Assembly (NCBI GenBank): GCA_028023455.1
Contig: JAQFVV010012572.1
Location: forward strand, 868,001 to 932,000
Reading direction: 5' to 3'
DNA: 64,000 nucleotides
Source: Epiperipatus broadwayi
Taxonomy: Eukaryota > Onychophora > Udeonychophora > Euonychophora > Peripatidae
Position numbers and translations under genes: made by a program. This document shows, piece by piece, positions 1-12,200 of this stretch. Within the stretch, counting starts at the first letter, position 1, and the number at the start of each line of letters is the position of its first letter. The notes under the pieces are model-generated. The model was given only the letters and a program-made list of their open reading frames with translations, did not search any database and was not told the origin of the DNA.

Positions 1-163
1 ACCCAGAAAGAGACCATATGTGAGATGGATGGATGAAATAAGAAAATGTGCAGGGGTGTTGTGGAGAAGAGAAGCTAAAGATCGGAGAAGATGGATTAAA
101 CTTGGAGAGACCTTCATCTTGCAGAGGATTGATAATGGTTGTTGATGATGATGATGATGATAG
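1..163 (+). mobile_element. RTE-clade LINE, 3' end fragment cut by window edge
   Basis: This is the extreme 3' end of an RTE-type non-LTR retrotransposon. It closely matches the 3' end of the better preserved copy at 58.2-58.4 kb. Translation gives the C-terminal signature of RTE polyproteins (R-W-M-D-E-I-R-K-C-A-G, then W-R-R-E-A-K-D-R-R-R-W). It ends in a short (GAT/TGA)n microsatellite tail, as is usual for RTE elements. The rest of the copy lies left of the window. Confidence 0.85.
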
Positions 164-239
164 ATAAATGTATGAAAAGAAACAAAATACATACATTATT
201 AATACTATACATATACAATTGACTTTATGAAGTATAGAG

Positions 240-535
240 AGTTGTGTGTTAGAAGTAAAAGAAGCAATTGAAATAAGAGATGGTTCTGATATCATTGAAA
301 GAATTAAGACAGATGGAATTGGGTTGGACATATTACTAAAAGAGATGGTAATAGATGGATAGTTAAATCTTAAATTAGATTCCAAGAGATTGTGAAAGAT
401 CTAAAAAGTGACAACATGTGAGATGGATGGATTAAATAAGGAAGTATTCTGGTGTGATATGGAGAAGAGACGCTAATTATCAGAGAAGATGGATTGAACT
501 TGGAGAGATCTTCATCCTGCAATAGATCGATAATG
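240..535 (+). mobile_element. RTE-clade LINE, degraded 3' fragment
   Basis: A second, more diverged copy of the RTE 3' end lies about 80 bases after the first. The series 'GHI..RDGNRW' followed by 'RWMD.IR' and 'RRRWI.LGEIFI' can be read only across several stops. The order and spacing match the RTE copy at 58.1-58.4 kb. It is non-functional. Confidence 0.75.
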
Positions 536-539
536 ATTG

Positions 540-2470
540 AAAAGGATTATGATAATTGAATCAGTCTATAAAAAACTAATACTGGACGGTCAAAATCAAA
601 TTTACCATATAAATACTAAAAAAGTAAATGAATTAATTTATGATATTTTTATTTATTGCTCTATCAAAAATATAAATCAATTTTTATATTTAGCATATAG
701 TAATATATATATATTGATTTTGATCAAAAAGACCTAATTCTTGTTATGACATTTTTTTTTTAAAATTTACAAAACAAGAGAGGAAGAGATTGATCTATAA
801 ACTTTAAGTTGGACAAAGAAAGAAAAGTGCTTAACTTTAATCTCCTCTTTAGACAAGCAATCCAGTTTTCTCTTCACTTCTTACCCATTCTAATAGAATT
901 GTACAATTTAAAAGTATTACACAAAATCATTACAAAGAAAAAAATATTTAAAAGATTTTTTTCTTCAATAAAATTATTTTTTAAAAAAAACATTACGCAC
1001 TTATAAAACAAACAAACAAGAAAAAGTAGCAAAATGATAAAAATTGAAATATTCTCAAAAAATATATAATATCAAATTATTCTTTAAAAAAGTTATTACT
1101 TCAGGATTTTTATATTATATACTGAAACAATTTCATCTTCCATTTCTTCCCAAGTAATAGATATGTTTAAAACATAGTTTGTGCCATTTAATATTTCAGA
1201 TGGTATATGTTTTACCACATATTTGTTTGTTTTAAGTCTGCTTTTTGATGATTCATTTGTGGCTTATTATTTTTCTCAATTTGGTTCAGTATGTCAGATC
1301 ACAAGAGAAGGCAATCAGGGTTGTCAAAAACATTTGGTCAAATCTTGCATCTGTGAAGTTGGCTGATTATATATGCACTCAGAAGTTTATGAGAATTTTC
1401 TAAACTATATTTAACCACTTTTCTTGGGGGGAAACTCTGGAAATTCATAATTTTGAAATTTTTAATTTTTTTTAAAGTTTGGTTGAACTTTCTGTGGCTC
1501 TGGATTTTTTCCTCACAGCAATATTTCTTTATCTCTTCACTTATGTTTTTTATACTGTTTATACTGCCTATTAGTGAATAATCGGAGTAATATGAATTTG
1601 ATTGACCACTGCATTCAAGTTATTTTTTTCAACTTTTCTGTTTAGAAAACTTTTATACTCTTTACCAAGTGATAGCACAGAAAACTCAAAATAAAAACAA
1701 TCTCTGTAAATCTCTAATTTGTTTTAACTTGAAGCATAATCATGTTTGTTATAATTTTTCTTAATTGCCTTTCTTAATACAGTAATTTTTATCAAAATTA
1801 TCTGGGTTTTTTTTTCAATATTTTAATTTTCATATTTTTAATTAATGCATTCTCTTTCTTCATTAGTTAAAATCTTTTTTAACACTTGTTCAAATAAAAA
1901 TATATTGTAACTGTAGTGAGATATATGTTATAAAACTCACACATATCTGCATTACCTATTTCATAATTTAAAAATATTTAATCAAATTTAATCGAAAGAA
2001 TAGTTAAAGAAATAATTATTTAAGTAGTTTTAAAATATAATTTTGTAAAAGTAAAAGATTGTGTGTATTATTCTTTTAAAATAGAATAAATTTAATTATT
2101 AACAGTGGGGTGGAGGAAAGAATTAGAAATAAAAATTTAAAAAACTCACTCTCTTTTTTATAAATTAAAATAAGTAAAAGAATAAATGTTCAAAATATAA
2201 ATCTTAATGAAAATCTAAAATAAAATGAAAAGATTGATTAATTAATTAGTGAAAAAGAACTTTTGGTATGCCAATGAAATTCCTGGCTGATAATAAATAT
2301 GAAATGTTTATAAATAAAACTGACAATTGAATTAACTACAAAGTATGTAAACTCTTATCAGCATGAATGCAGTAAGATAGTAGATTAATCTAGGAAAAAG
2401 ATTAGATTTTAAAAAATGTAAAATTAATTAAAAGACAGATTTAAGTTGGGATAAAAATAAACTATGAACA
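540..2470. other. AT-rich intergenic or intronic stretch, no gene seen
   Basis: Very AT-rich sequence with homopolymer runs and no convincing coding signal, RNA gene or repeat boundary. The short ORFs here are low-complexity (K, I, N, F rich) and have no motif I recognise. It may belong to an upstream SETD7 intron, since the SETD7 exon at 6.1 kb continues a codon begun in an exon that is not visible. Confidence 0.6.
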
Positions 2471-2890
2471 ATGGGAGAGAAAAAGTATTCACAACTATCT
2501 ATTGTTATTTATTCTGATCTTCATTCCATTATTGATTCATTTCATTATCCAGTGCTTAATTCATTCAGTTATCCAGAGATTCAGAAATCTAAGTACAGTA
2601 TAGAGCCAGTCATTATGGCTGCAGACAGTATTATTGCAGAAGCCACAGAATTAGCAACATGCATTGCTAGAAAGCTGTGGGAGTGGTTGACTGGGCTTCA
2701 TGCCCCAAAGTTCTCTGCAAAATCAACTGTTCTCATCTGGAACCAATACCTGAAGTCAATGTCTAAATGATAAAATAGATGCATATGCAATCAATCTCTT
2801 CCATTGTCAAGCCAAAGAATGGAAGAGAAGCCCTGAAACCATTGATGCAACACCAAAGGCCAATCATGAAAACCTAGGTAAATATATTTT
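2471..2890 (+). other. Unassigned block of more balanced composition (99-codon ORF)
   Basis: This block is less AT-rich than its surroundings and contains an ORF of 99 codons (2471-2770). The protein has a hydrophobic/aromatic start and an ordinary-looking middle (A-T-C-I-A-R-K-L-W-E-W-L). I recognise no family. The block ends just before a good donor-like sequence (AG|GTAAAT, near 2877). It could be an unrecognised exon, a pseudogene fragment or old transposon coding sequence; nothing in it matches the MORN repeats expected for the missing N-terminal part of SETD7. Confidence 0.3.
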
Positions 2891-3164
2891 GATCACTGTC
2901 TAGATGCTTTATTTTAAATAAAATGATCTTAACGAAGGATTATTATAAAATTTTGCCTGAATTAATCATTTATATTTCTTTATGTAAAATAAATATAGCT
3001 TTACTTCTCACTATATGTAAAATATATAATTGTTAATTAGAGAAGATATTAATTAGTATTAAAGTTTATCAGCTTAACGTTTTCGAGGATCCATGCCTCA
3101 TATTCATAGCCTTCATAAAATGTATAATAAAATATGCAAATACAAATATTCAAATAAGCTAGTA

Positions 3165-3665
3165 TTACGTAGCCCATTTCTTCGAGATCTCGAAGCAAGT
3201 ATCCTTTCTATTAATGGCATGGATGTTTCCATTGATGTAAAATGCCTCCTTTATTTTTCTTTTGTGATCATTTGATTCTGAGCACAATATTATGGGATTG
3301 GCGGGTGTGAAGTTGTGTCCAGATTGTTTAGCATGCTCCAAGAATACAGAGGACATGTTGCTGTTTTTCTGAGCTCTGTTAAATGTGTAAATATGTTGAC
3401 CCAGTCTAGTATTGATTGTAGCTTTTGTTTCACCATAATATATAGCATGGCATCCAGCCTGAGGGCACGCAATAGAGTACACCACGTGTGGGGTGAATGA
3501 TCGATCAATGTGGTCTTTAGAGTTGTTAAGCAATCTATTAGAATTAGGTGGAGTTCTAACTGCTATGTTAAATTTATTGTTTAATGCTTTCATTAGTTTG
3601 TTAGATATTTTAGGAATGTAGGGGATTGTTATTCTAGGTAGATTGGTGCAAGGTACATTATTGTT
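3165..3665 (-). mobile_element. Penelope-like element relic, GIY-YIG endonuclease domain
   Basis: A minus-strand ORF of 142 codons, which continues in frame further upstream, encodes the C-terminal part of a Penelope-like retroelement. The upstream extension reads 'ITIPYIPKIS.KL', a typical linker after the reverse transcriptase. Then comes 'VVYSIACPQAGC', the GIY-YIG core (I-Y-Y-G-E-T-K), 'TRLGQH', a conserved H-A-K-Q-S-G-H and the E-A-F-Y-I segment with the catalytic Glu. The reverse transcriptase is not recognisable upstream, so the copy is truncated, although the endonuclease frame is intact over 140 codons. Confidence 0.85.
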
Positions 3666-3749
3666 TATTGTATTATTAAATTTTATGATTTTATTTTATT
3701 TTTAATAGCTTTGAATTTGAACCCTGCTGTTAATAGATCTTTAATATAG

Positions 3750-4840
3750 TTATTTATATTTTCTTTCCTGTCTGCTTCATTTATATTGTTATATTATATT
3801 AGATATGTCTGTGTGTGAATAAATAATGATATCTTCATAATTGTTATTTGGTCTATTCTCTCTCTCTTGCCACTGTGTCAGCATTTATTTAAAGATATAA
3901 ATGTTTATATGTGTTAAGTTAATGTGCTGGACCCCCTTGATTAAGAATAGGAGCTAGTTTGGGATATTTCAAGCACTGCCTGTTGTTCGAGCATGCTGGA
4001 TATATAACATATGGTTGGCTGGTACCTGAGTTTGATTCTGAAAACAAATAAAATGCTTTGGATGGCAGGGTTTTGTTTCAGCAGTTGAGGTGGGCTACCA
4101 TCAAGAAATGTGGTCTTGGCTATGCTTTATATAGTTTCGATCTGACCATGGGTATTATTGACAGTTCGGCTATCAATAGTATTCTCCCCTCTGCTTGAAG
4201 TGCCAGTCTGTTTCTGTGTTTTTAGATATATAATTAAATAATTGCATAATGAAATGATAAATATAAAAGATATTGTTAAATAAATAAATAATGTTAAGAC
4301 TATAAGAAAAGAAGTATAATGAATAAATAGGTAAAGAGCTTAATAATAAGCTTATTAAAGTAAATGTTAAAACTTATTAAAATTTAAATATTAAAAGATA
4401 TTAAGTATAGCAAGTAAATAATAAATAATGAAAAATAGTCATCAAATCCTCTACAACAAAGTAAATTCGGAGGGACCCGGTATAATATATATTAATTTTA
4501 TTACATGTTTTAATGTATTTTCATTGCCAACTAATTATATTTATTAACAGTTTAGTAGTAACGAATATAAATATTATGTATTTCAGTACTAGAAAACATA
4601 TTCTTATTAAAATTGTAAATATTTGTTCGTACATTAATAAAGGATTATTAATACCAATAAAATTATGCACTACACCATTATTTTCCTCTTTAAATAGGAT
4701 AGTATTGTATCAGAAATTAGTGGAACAATTTCTTCTAAACTTGTATTTAGTTTTTCTAATTCACTTAAATACAAGATCAAAATTGTTTAAATAATTATTT
4801 TTTAATGTTTTGAATAAATACAAGTATAATTTATATGTTT
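3750..4840. other. AT-rich stretch, no gene seen
   Basis: Low-complexity AT-rich DNA. The part around 3900-4200 is somewhat more balanced and may be old repeat sequence, possibly the remaining body of the neighbouring Penelope-like element. I cannot assign it by motif. Confidence 0.4.
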
Positions 4841-4855
4841 GGAGTTTATATGTAA

Positions 4856-5272
4856 TTATAGGGGATTTGAACACAGACTCCCTTCAGCTATCCAAACTAT
4901 CTTATATCACTGATACACATGACCACACACATGTGAAAAAGATAAATGATCTTCAGTATGTGTATTTCATGCTGAACCAGCATTCATCAGTAAGTCCAGA
5001 TCATCATCTCCCAAATATATATATAATCAGTACTCATTTTATATTAAAATAGCATATCTTCAAATTTTAATAAATAGGTTTCAGTCTACTCCAGCTTCCA
5101 ACTCTCCAGCCATCCATGGACCAACTGATGAGTACAGATTCAGCATGAAATATGTATGTTGAAGATCATTTATCTTTTTCACATGTGTGTGGTCATGGGT
5201 ATCGGTTGTATAAGATAGAGTAGATAGCTGAAGGGAGTTTGTAAGTCTGTGTTCAAATCCCTATAATTATAT
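4856..5272. repeat. Palindromic (foldback) repeat, family F2
   Basis: Two arms of about 165 bases are inverted copies of each other. The left arm starts with TATAGGGGATTTGAACACAG and the right arm ends with its complement (TGTGTTCAAATCCCTATAAT). Both contain CACACACATGTGAAAAAGAT or its complement and a shared 'AACCAGCATTCATCAGT'-type stretch. The spacer is about 90 bases. A related pair lies at 40.1 and 41.1-41.3 kb. The outer ends carry a GTTCAAATCC motif like a polymerase III B box, so the unit may be a tRNA-related SINE inserted twice head to head, or a MITE. Confidence 0.65.
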
Positions 5273-5279
5273 ATTCATT

Positions 5280-6130
5280 ATTCATTTTTTCAGAGTAACT
5301 TAAAGAAATAAATTACATGCACTAATCTTAATGTTTATTTCACACAGACATACACTCCCACATAATGGTATGCTTTGTTTATTTGGTCTGTTCCAATTTA
5401 TTTAAGTGTATATTGTATACAAGGCCAAAGTGCATATACATGTTATAGTAAATCATGGACCTCACAAGTGCATATCATGCTTTTGTGAAGTCTGCAATCA
5501 AATAGTTTAAAAATCAGGTTATTTATATCCCTTCATTAGTGCAAGTAAACTTACACAAATGCTAAACTTCAAGGTTTTCTTTAATATCAGGTTTTAACTT
5601 CACTCTGGAATGGTTATAAATAAAACATGAATATCTGCAGAATAGTATTGCTGGTTATAATATCATCATAAATTCATAAATTCGGTATTCATGAATTAAT
5701 CTTTAAGGTTCAGTCTTGTGCTGACTCTGACACTTGAAGAAAAAACAAGATACTGAGTGTTATTACTAACAATTAATTATATTTGTAAAGTATTAATAAT
5801 ATTTGAATTTTTATAATAACTTAACTAGATGATGGACAAAATGTGACCTTTAAGTGCAACTCATATTATTTTTTACATCATCAGATTTTAAATTCATTAT
5901 TGTTTTGTTAATTTATGAAATGATCTTTGTACTTTTATACCTTCTTTTAGTTATAATAGCACTTTGAATATTATATACCGTTGGAAGTCGATGTGAGTTT
6001 ACACGTATGTTTCTTAAACAAATATTGATTTAAGCTATGTAATAAAGATGTCAGTACTAGATAATTAATATAAACTTAAGAGGAAATTGCTAATGGTTAT
6101 TGAATGCTTGTTTTAATATGGTTTAATTTT
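5280..6130. other. Intronic AT-rich stretch upstream of SETD7 exon
   Basis: No coding or repeat structure recognised. The last bases form the polypyrimidine tract and AG acceptor of the first visible SETD7 exon. Confidence 0.5.
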
Positions 6131-6136
6131 TTTTAG

Positions 6137-6218
6137 ATCAAATTTATGGTTATGATCCTTCAACAAATGAGCGGATGTCAAGTAAACCTCTTTTAACTGA
6201 TCCTTATGAACAAGAAAA
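6137..6218 (+). CDS. SETD7: SETD7 exon (linker before SET domain)
   Basis: 82 bases between a TTTTTTTTAG acceptor and a GTAAGT donor. It encodes Q-I-Y-G-Y-D-P-S-T ... L-T-D-P-Y-E-Q-E, matching the human segment that ends in D-P-Y-E-S-E just before the SET domain. It opens with two bases completing a codon from an unseen upstream exon. Confidence 0.9.
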
Positions 6219-9200
6219 GTAAGTTAAAAACGGATTCTTTTTATAATACAATTTAAAGTATGTTGTGCATTAGTATAGATAATAAGTTAGTTGTTTCTTG
6301 TTACAAATTTCATTTATTAACTCATTATTATTTTTCTTAATCAAATAGTTGATGCCTGCTGTGCATATTTAACTATTCTAGGACACCAGCCTACGTTTGC
6401 TATAAGCCAGGGGTGGGGAACCTCTGACCTGTAGGCCAAGTCCGGCCTTTGAAAGCTCTTAATCCGGCACCCAGACATTTTCACGTGTATATATATAAAA
6501 TCATCCTGTATAAAACTTCTATTTAAACACACACACATAGTGCAGTGCAAATATATGTGTAAATACTGAATTAAGAGTTAAGTAAAATATTTATTTTTTC
6601 AAACATCTTTTTCTATCTCCAACATTTATAATAATTCTATTTTATTCTATCAGGGATAAACTAATTAAATTTTTGATTAGATATAGTAGGCTAATTTGTA
6701 AATCGATAAATTTGTATGCCCGTAAATGAGATTATAAATATCCAAATGGCCCTTTGCAAAAAGACGATTCCCCACCCCTGCTATAAGTTTTAGTAACTAA
6801 TTACACACTATTATCTGGCATTTATTAGTTACTAAAGCTTACAATAGGTGGCATAGTTGTATATTTAATAATGTCTTCATAACTTATGAATATGAATAGA
6901 AATTCAGGTAAACAGTTATATATGAGTTTTATAGATATAGAGAAGGCATATATGATAGAGTAGATAGAAATAGATTATGGGTAAGGTTAGTAAATTTGGG
7001 AATGGATGAAGCTTTAGTGGATATTATTAAGAAATTATATGAAAATAATTATTATATATATCAATTAGAGAATATACAATCAGTTAAAGTTAAAAATGGG
7101 GTCGAACTAAGGCAAGAATGCCCTATGTCACCTATTTTGTTTGTGTTGTATTTGAGTAAAATGGAAAGAGCAATAGAAAGATTAGGAAGAGGGATAGAGA
7201 TATCATTAATAGATAGTAAGGGAGTATATATTTTGTCAGGTCTTTTTTTTGCGGATGATATATTTTTGTGTGCAGAAAGAAGAGAAGCTATGGAAGTTAT
7301 GCTGAGGACATGTGCAAGGGTGGGTAAAGAGATGGGATTAAATTTAGTCAAGAACAATCAAATATAATGATGGTTAATACTGGGGAAAAAGAAGATGTAG
7401 AATTTTTATTGGGAGATATTAAGTTAAGTGTGGTGAATAGATATAGTTATTTGGGAATTATTTTAAGTAATCAGAAAAATTATTTGGATGAATGGGGAAA
7501 AAAATTGATAAATGAAGCAAAGAAAAGAAAGGGAGTGATAAAGAAATTAACAGGGTTTTATATAATAAATATGATGTAGCTAGAATTATGTGGAAGGGAG
7601 TTACAGTAGCAGGATTAACATATGGTAATGATGCATTATGTGTTAGTAAAGGGGTATTAAATTACTTAAAAAAAGTTCAAAGGGAAGTAGGAAGACATGC
7701 ATTGGATGCAGATGTATGGACAGCAAGAGAGGCAATTGAAGGAGAAATGGGATGGTCAAGTTTTCATATGAGAAATGCAAAAAGTAAAATAAAAATGTTT
7801 GGTAGATTGCAGTTTATGGAAAATAAAAGAATATCCAAAATAGTATTTAATTGGGTTATGAGTAAAGGGCAGGTAACAAGATGGGTGAGAAGGATAATGC
7901 AGTATGCAAAAGATTTGGATAAAGAATTTATATCAGGATATTTGTACAAAAGATGGGATGATTGTGTTAGGAGGATTGTTGAGTGTTATAGTGGTAAGGA
8001 ATGGGATAAAAGAATAGATTTATATTAATAAAGAATAGGGAGTTAGAGAGATGGGGAACTAGTATGGAGAGTAAAAAGAGTTTAAATATATATAGAAATA
8101 AACAAAATATTAGGTGCAAGTTAATATATGATAATAGTAAGGAAAGTAGTTTATTGTTTAAGGCTCAAATGGGATCTTTAGCAACAAGAGAATATACATA
8201 TAAGTGGAAATATATGGGTAATTTAGTCGGTAAATTATGTAAGGAAGGAATAGAAAATATTAGGCATTTGTTAATTGAATGTAAATGCTTGAAAACAGAA
8301 AGGGCAACTATAATGAAGTTATGGAAGAATAAATATGAAAAAAGTGATTATACATAAAGTGGATTATTGGTTTTTATGCTGGGTTTGGGAAAAGATAAGG
8401 GGGATTTAAATATAAAGGTCATAGAGTTGACAAAGATTATGTTGTGGAAATGGGATGGAGCAGAATATGGGAAAACTTAGAGGAATGGAAAATAAAGTGG
8501 CTAACAGATTTCTCTGGGCATAATTGTTGAGAGATTCTTGACTCCGTTTAAGGAGAAGCTAGAGTACATCACATCACATCACATCTTCACAATATCATGA
8601 GAAAATATATATTATTTTAATGTACTGATACTTATGAAATTGTGAAAGATAAAATATTAGAAGCAAAGAATTATCCGTTTTATAAAAGTTCATTATTAAG
8701 ATTATTACAATCATCTAATTTCAGACTCAAATGAACAAAAAGAACAAGCTGGATTTAAAGATAGTTTTCAGCACAGAACATTTACTTAAGTATTAAGAAA
8801 AGTTATCAAAAGGTCCTGAAGTGCCATTTTTTTCTTTAAGCATTTCAATAGTGGTTAAAGTTTTGGAACATCAAAACAGAAATCTAGAATACTGACAAAT
8901 TTTTAAGAATATTCATCAAAATGCACCAAAGTGGTTAGACTCCATAATAATTTGATTTCTTCAAAACAGGTTTCCAAAAAAGTATTTTGGAATTAATAGG
9001 GAAACTAGAAGAGCAAAAATAAAGTATATGATTAGTCATCTAAATTTTGAAGACGATATGGTTGTTTTCACAAATAATGCGAGTTTCATAAAATTTTATA
9101 TGAAAATATAAAAGGACTAAAAATAAATGCTAGAAAAATTAAATTTTGTTTAATGACTTTTCAAAAAAAAAATCAAATATTAATAATAATGAATTGGGAA

Positions 9201-12200
9201 CAGTTAAATAAGGCACAAAACCTTTATTTAATTCTTAATATAAATGAAAAAAATAATAGATAAAATTAATTACAAAATTAAACTTGAATATATTTTCGAT
9301 TTAAAAAATAACTTGATTTTAAAAGAAAACTTTGCTTGAAAAGTAATATTTTTTTTTATAAGTTTTATAAGTGCTTATTTTTGATTCTGTGACTCGAACA
9401 TTTGATTGAAGATCAGTGCAGAAACTGCAGATTAGATACTACCATGTATGTTTTAGTGCAGTAATGGATTATGGGATTATAGTTTGAACATTTCATGAAC
9501 CCTTGAGTAACAAATCATTCATTTATTTTATTTAGACTACACAGCAAAGGATGCACAAATGTGTTTAAGATTAACAATGAGGAACAAAAATATATAAGTG
9601 AGAAAATAAACAAATATTACTGCCATCATTTAAAGAATTTAGAGATCAGAATGAAAATGAGATATGCATGTTTCTAACAGATGATAATAGGCACAGCTGA
9701 AATCTGAAGCTCAATTCCTAGAGATTGCAAGAGACCACATACAAGATGGTTGGGTGAGTTAATGGAATTTTCTGGAATAATATACAGAAGCTATAGATCA
9801 ATAATATGTATTATGATCATATTTGCTATAAGAAGCCTTCATGTAAGGCTGCCATATTTATGTAATGGAAAGTATGTGATTGACTGGAAGTAACTATTAC
9901 TATTGGATTTTACATTGGACTTCCAATTTTACGTAATACTTTGTATTTTCAAATATGATAAATCTGATGACTTAGCTGTCTTTCACACATTTATTTTGTA
10001 CTATAGATATAATAATTTTTCCCTTAATCATCCTAATAAAATGCTGATGGATTTTATAAAGAAGTCAATCAAACACACATACATCATAATATCCTGGCCA
10101 GCTAAACTTAGCATAGAAATGGGGGCCATCAATGTAATCAAGATTCTGGAATAAAGGAACAAAAAGAATATTACAAATGAAACAAAATAATATTTAATTA
10201 ATCAATTCACAAAAATATTGAAAATTATTCTTTAATTATCAATATAAAAATAATCATTATTTCTTAAAGTTTGTTCTTAATAGCAGTGGTCTTCAATCTT
10301 TTCACACCTGCAGATCGGCAAAAATAATGATAAGATTTCGTGGACCGGCAAAAGTTTACAGATAAATTTTCTTAAAGATATAACTTGCTTAGCCTTAGAT
10401 AAGCATAATTGTTATAACTGACCAAAACAGCACACTAGTTATTGTGTATTGTAATGGTGTTGCTTACCTTCACATGCTGAACACTCTTTCTTGAGTTGCG
10501 CAGTCATATGACTGCTACAGAAAACAGTACAATAACAATCATTCTCATTAATGTGCTTGCATTTCTACGTTTATTATTTCATTGTTAAAACATGCAAGAA
10601 TAAAATGTTATTCACCTGAATGTTGAAAAAGTCAAAAGTTTTGATCTTATTTTAATTTAATTTTTTTTTTTGGGGGGAGGGGGTTGAGAAATACTTTGTC
10701 ATCACTGAGACAAAAGATACCAAAGTTATTTTTTGTTTGTTTTTGTTTTTAAAAAAAGGTAACAGAAATTGGTCTTAAAAATAAAAGTTTTTGTACTTTA
10801 GCGATATACAAATAAAGCCAAAAAAAATATCGCCTTATAGGCCAAAAAAAAGTGGGCATATTTTTAAACAAAAAAAAAAGAAAACGAAACTTGAAAAAGT
10901 CAAAAGTTTTGATCTTATTTTAATTTGAGGGAGGGGGATTGAGAAATACTTTGTAAAGGTTAGAGACAGAAATTTTTTGGTTGTTTTTTTTTTAAAAAAA
11001 GGTGATAAAAATTGATTTCAAAAATAAAAGTTAAAGCCAAAAAAGATCTTATTTTAATTTTTTTGGGGGGAGTGCATTGAGAAATACTTTGTCTTCAATG
11101 AGACAAAAGTTCTTTTTGGTTTGTTTTTATTTTTAAAAAAAGGTAATAAAAATTGGTTTTAAAAATAAAAGTTTTAGTATATCAGCGGCATATAAATAAA
11201 GGCAAAAAAGATATCACCTTATAGGCTAAAAAAAAGTGGTCGTATTTTTAAACAAAAAAAAACTGAAACTTGAAAAAGTCAAAAGTTTTGATCTTATTTT
11301 ATTTTGAAACTTGAAAAAGTCAAAAGTTTTGATCTTATTTTATTTTGGGATGGTGGGGGTGTATTGAGAAATACTTTGTAAAAGTTAGAGACAGAACTTA
11401 TTTTTTTGGTTTTTATTTTTAAAAAAAAATAATAAAAATCACTGTATAGCCCAAAAAACCACTAAAAATGAAATATTAAAAGAGAGAGAGAGTAGAAAAA
11501 ATGTAAGAGATCTAAAAAACCACGTTACATTTTGTTTTAACAACGCTGACAAGTGGGCATGATGGGCTATCAAAAGACAACCAGAGTTTGTATAATAAAA
11601 AACTTTTTTCTACCCCCCCCCATAAACATCTGTGATAAATAGAAAAACATTAATTTATGTATGATTGATTAGATTTTGTTGATGTTCTGTTTCTTTTTTT
11701 TTAATCGGGTAAAAATGTGATGAAAAAATAAATAAAAATTGTTTATATTAATTAAAAGTTTAAAATCTTATTATTTTGTTATTACAAACTTTCTTGCCAG
11801 TCTAGCGTGGACTGGAAGAAAACTTCTGCAGCCCGGTGCCAGTCCGCGGACCGGTGGTTGAAGACCACTGCTTAATAGAATAAGCTTAAATTGAATATTA
11901 ATAGTCAATACTAACGTCTTTTATTAACAGCTCATATTGAATGGGTCAGCAATTGCAATGCTGTTTATGTTAAATTTATTACTAGAATAGATAGCAAATT
12001 ATATCAGAATTATTTAAACAATAAGATGTTTGTAATGCAAATTAAAGAAATTATTCAATAGAAGAAAAATAGTCTTACTTATTCAACAATTATATTTACA
12101 AAAAAAAATCACATGACCTAATTTAATAAGCTTGTATTTACAAATATTATATATGCTTGTTAAGAGCTTGTTTTGTGAGCTCTATATATAACCATTATAC

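Noticed and set aside
10620-11450. Direct repeats resembling a CRISPR array
   Set aside because: Units are long, diverged and of unequal spacing, and lie inside a hAT element in eukaryotic DNA.
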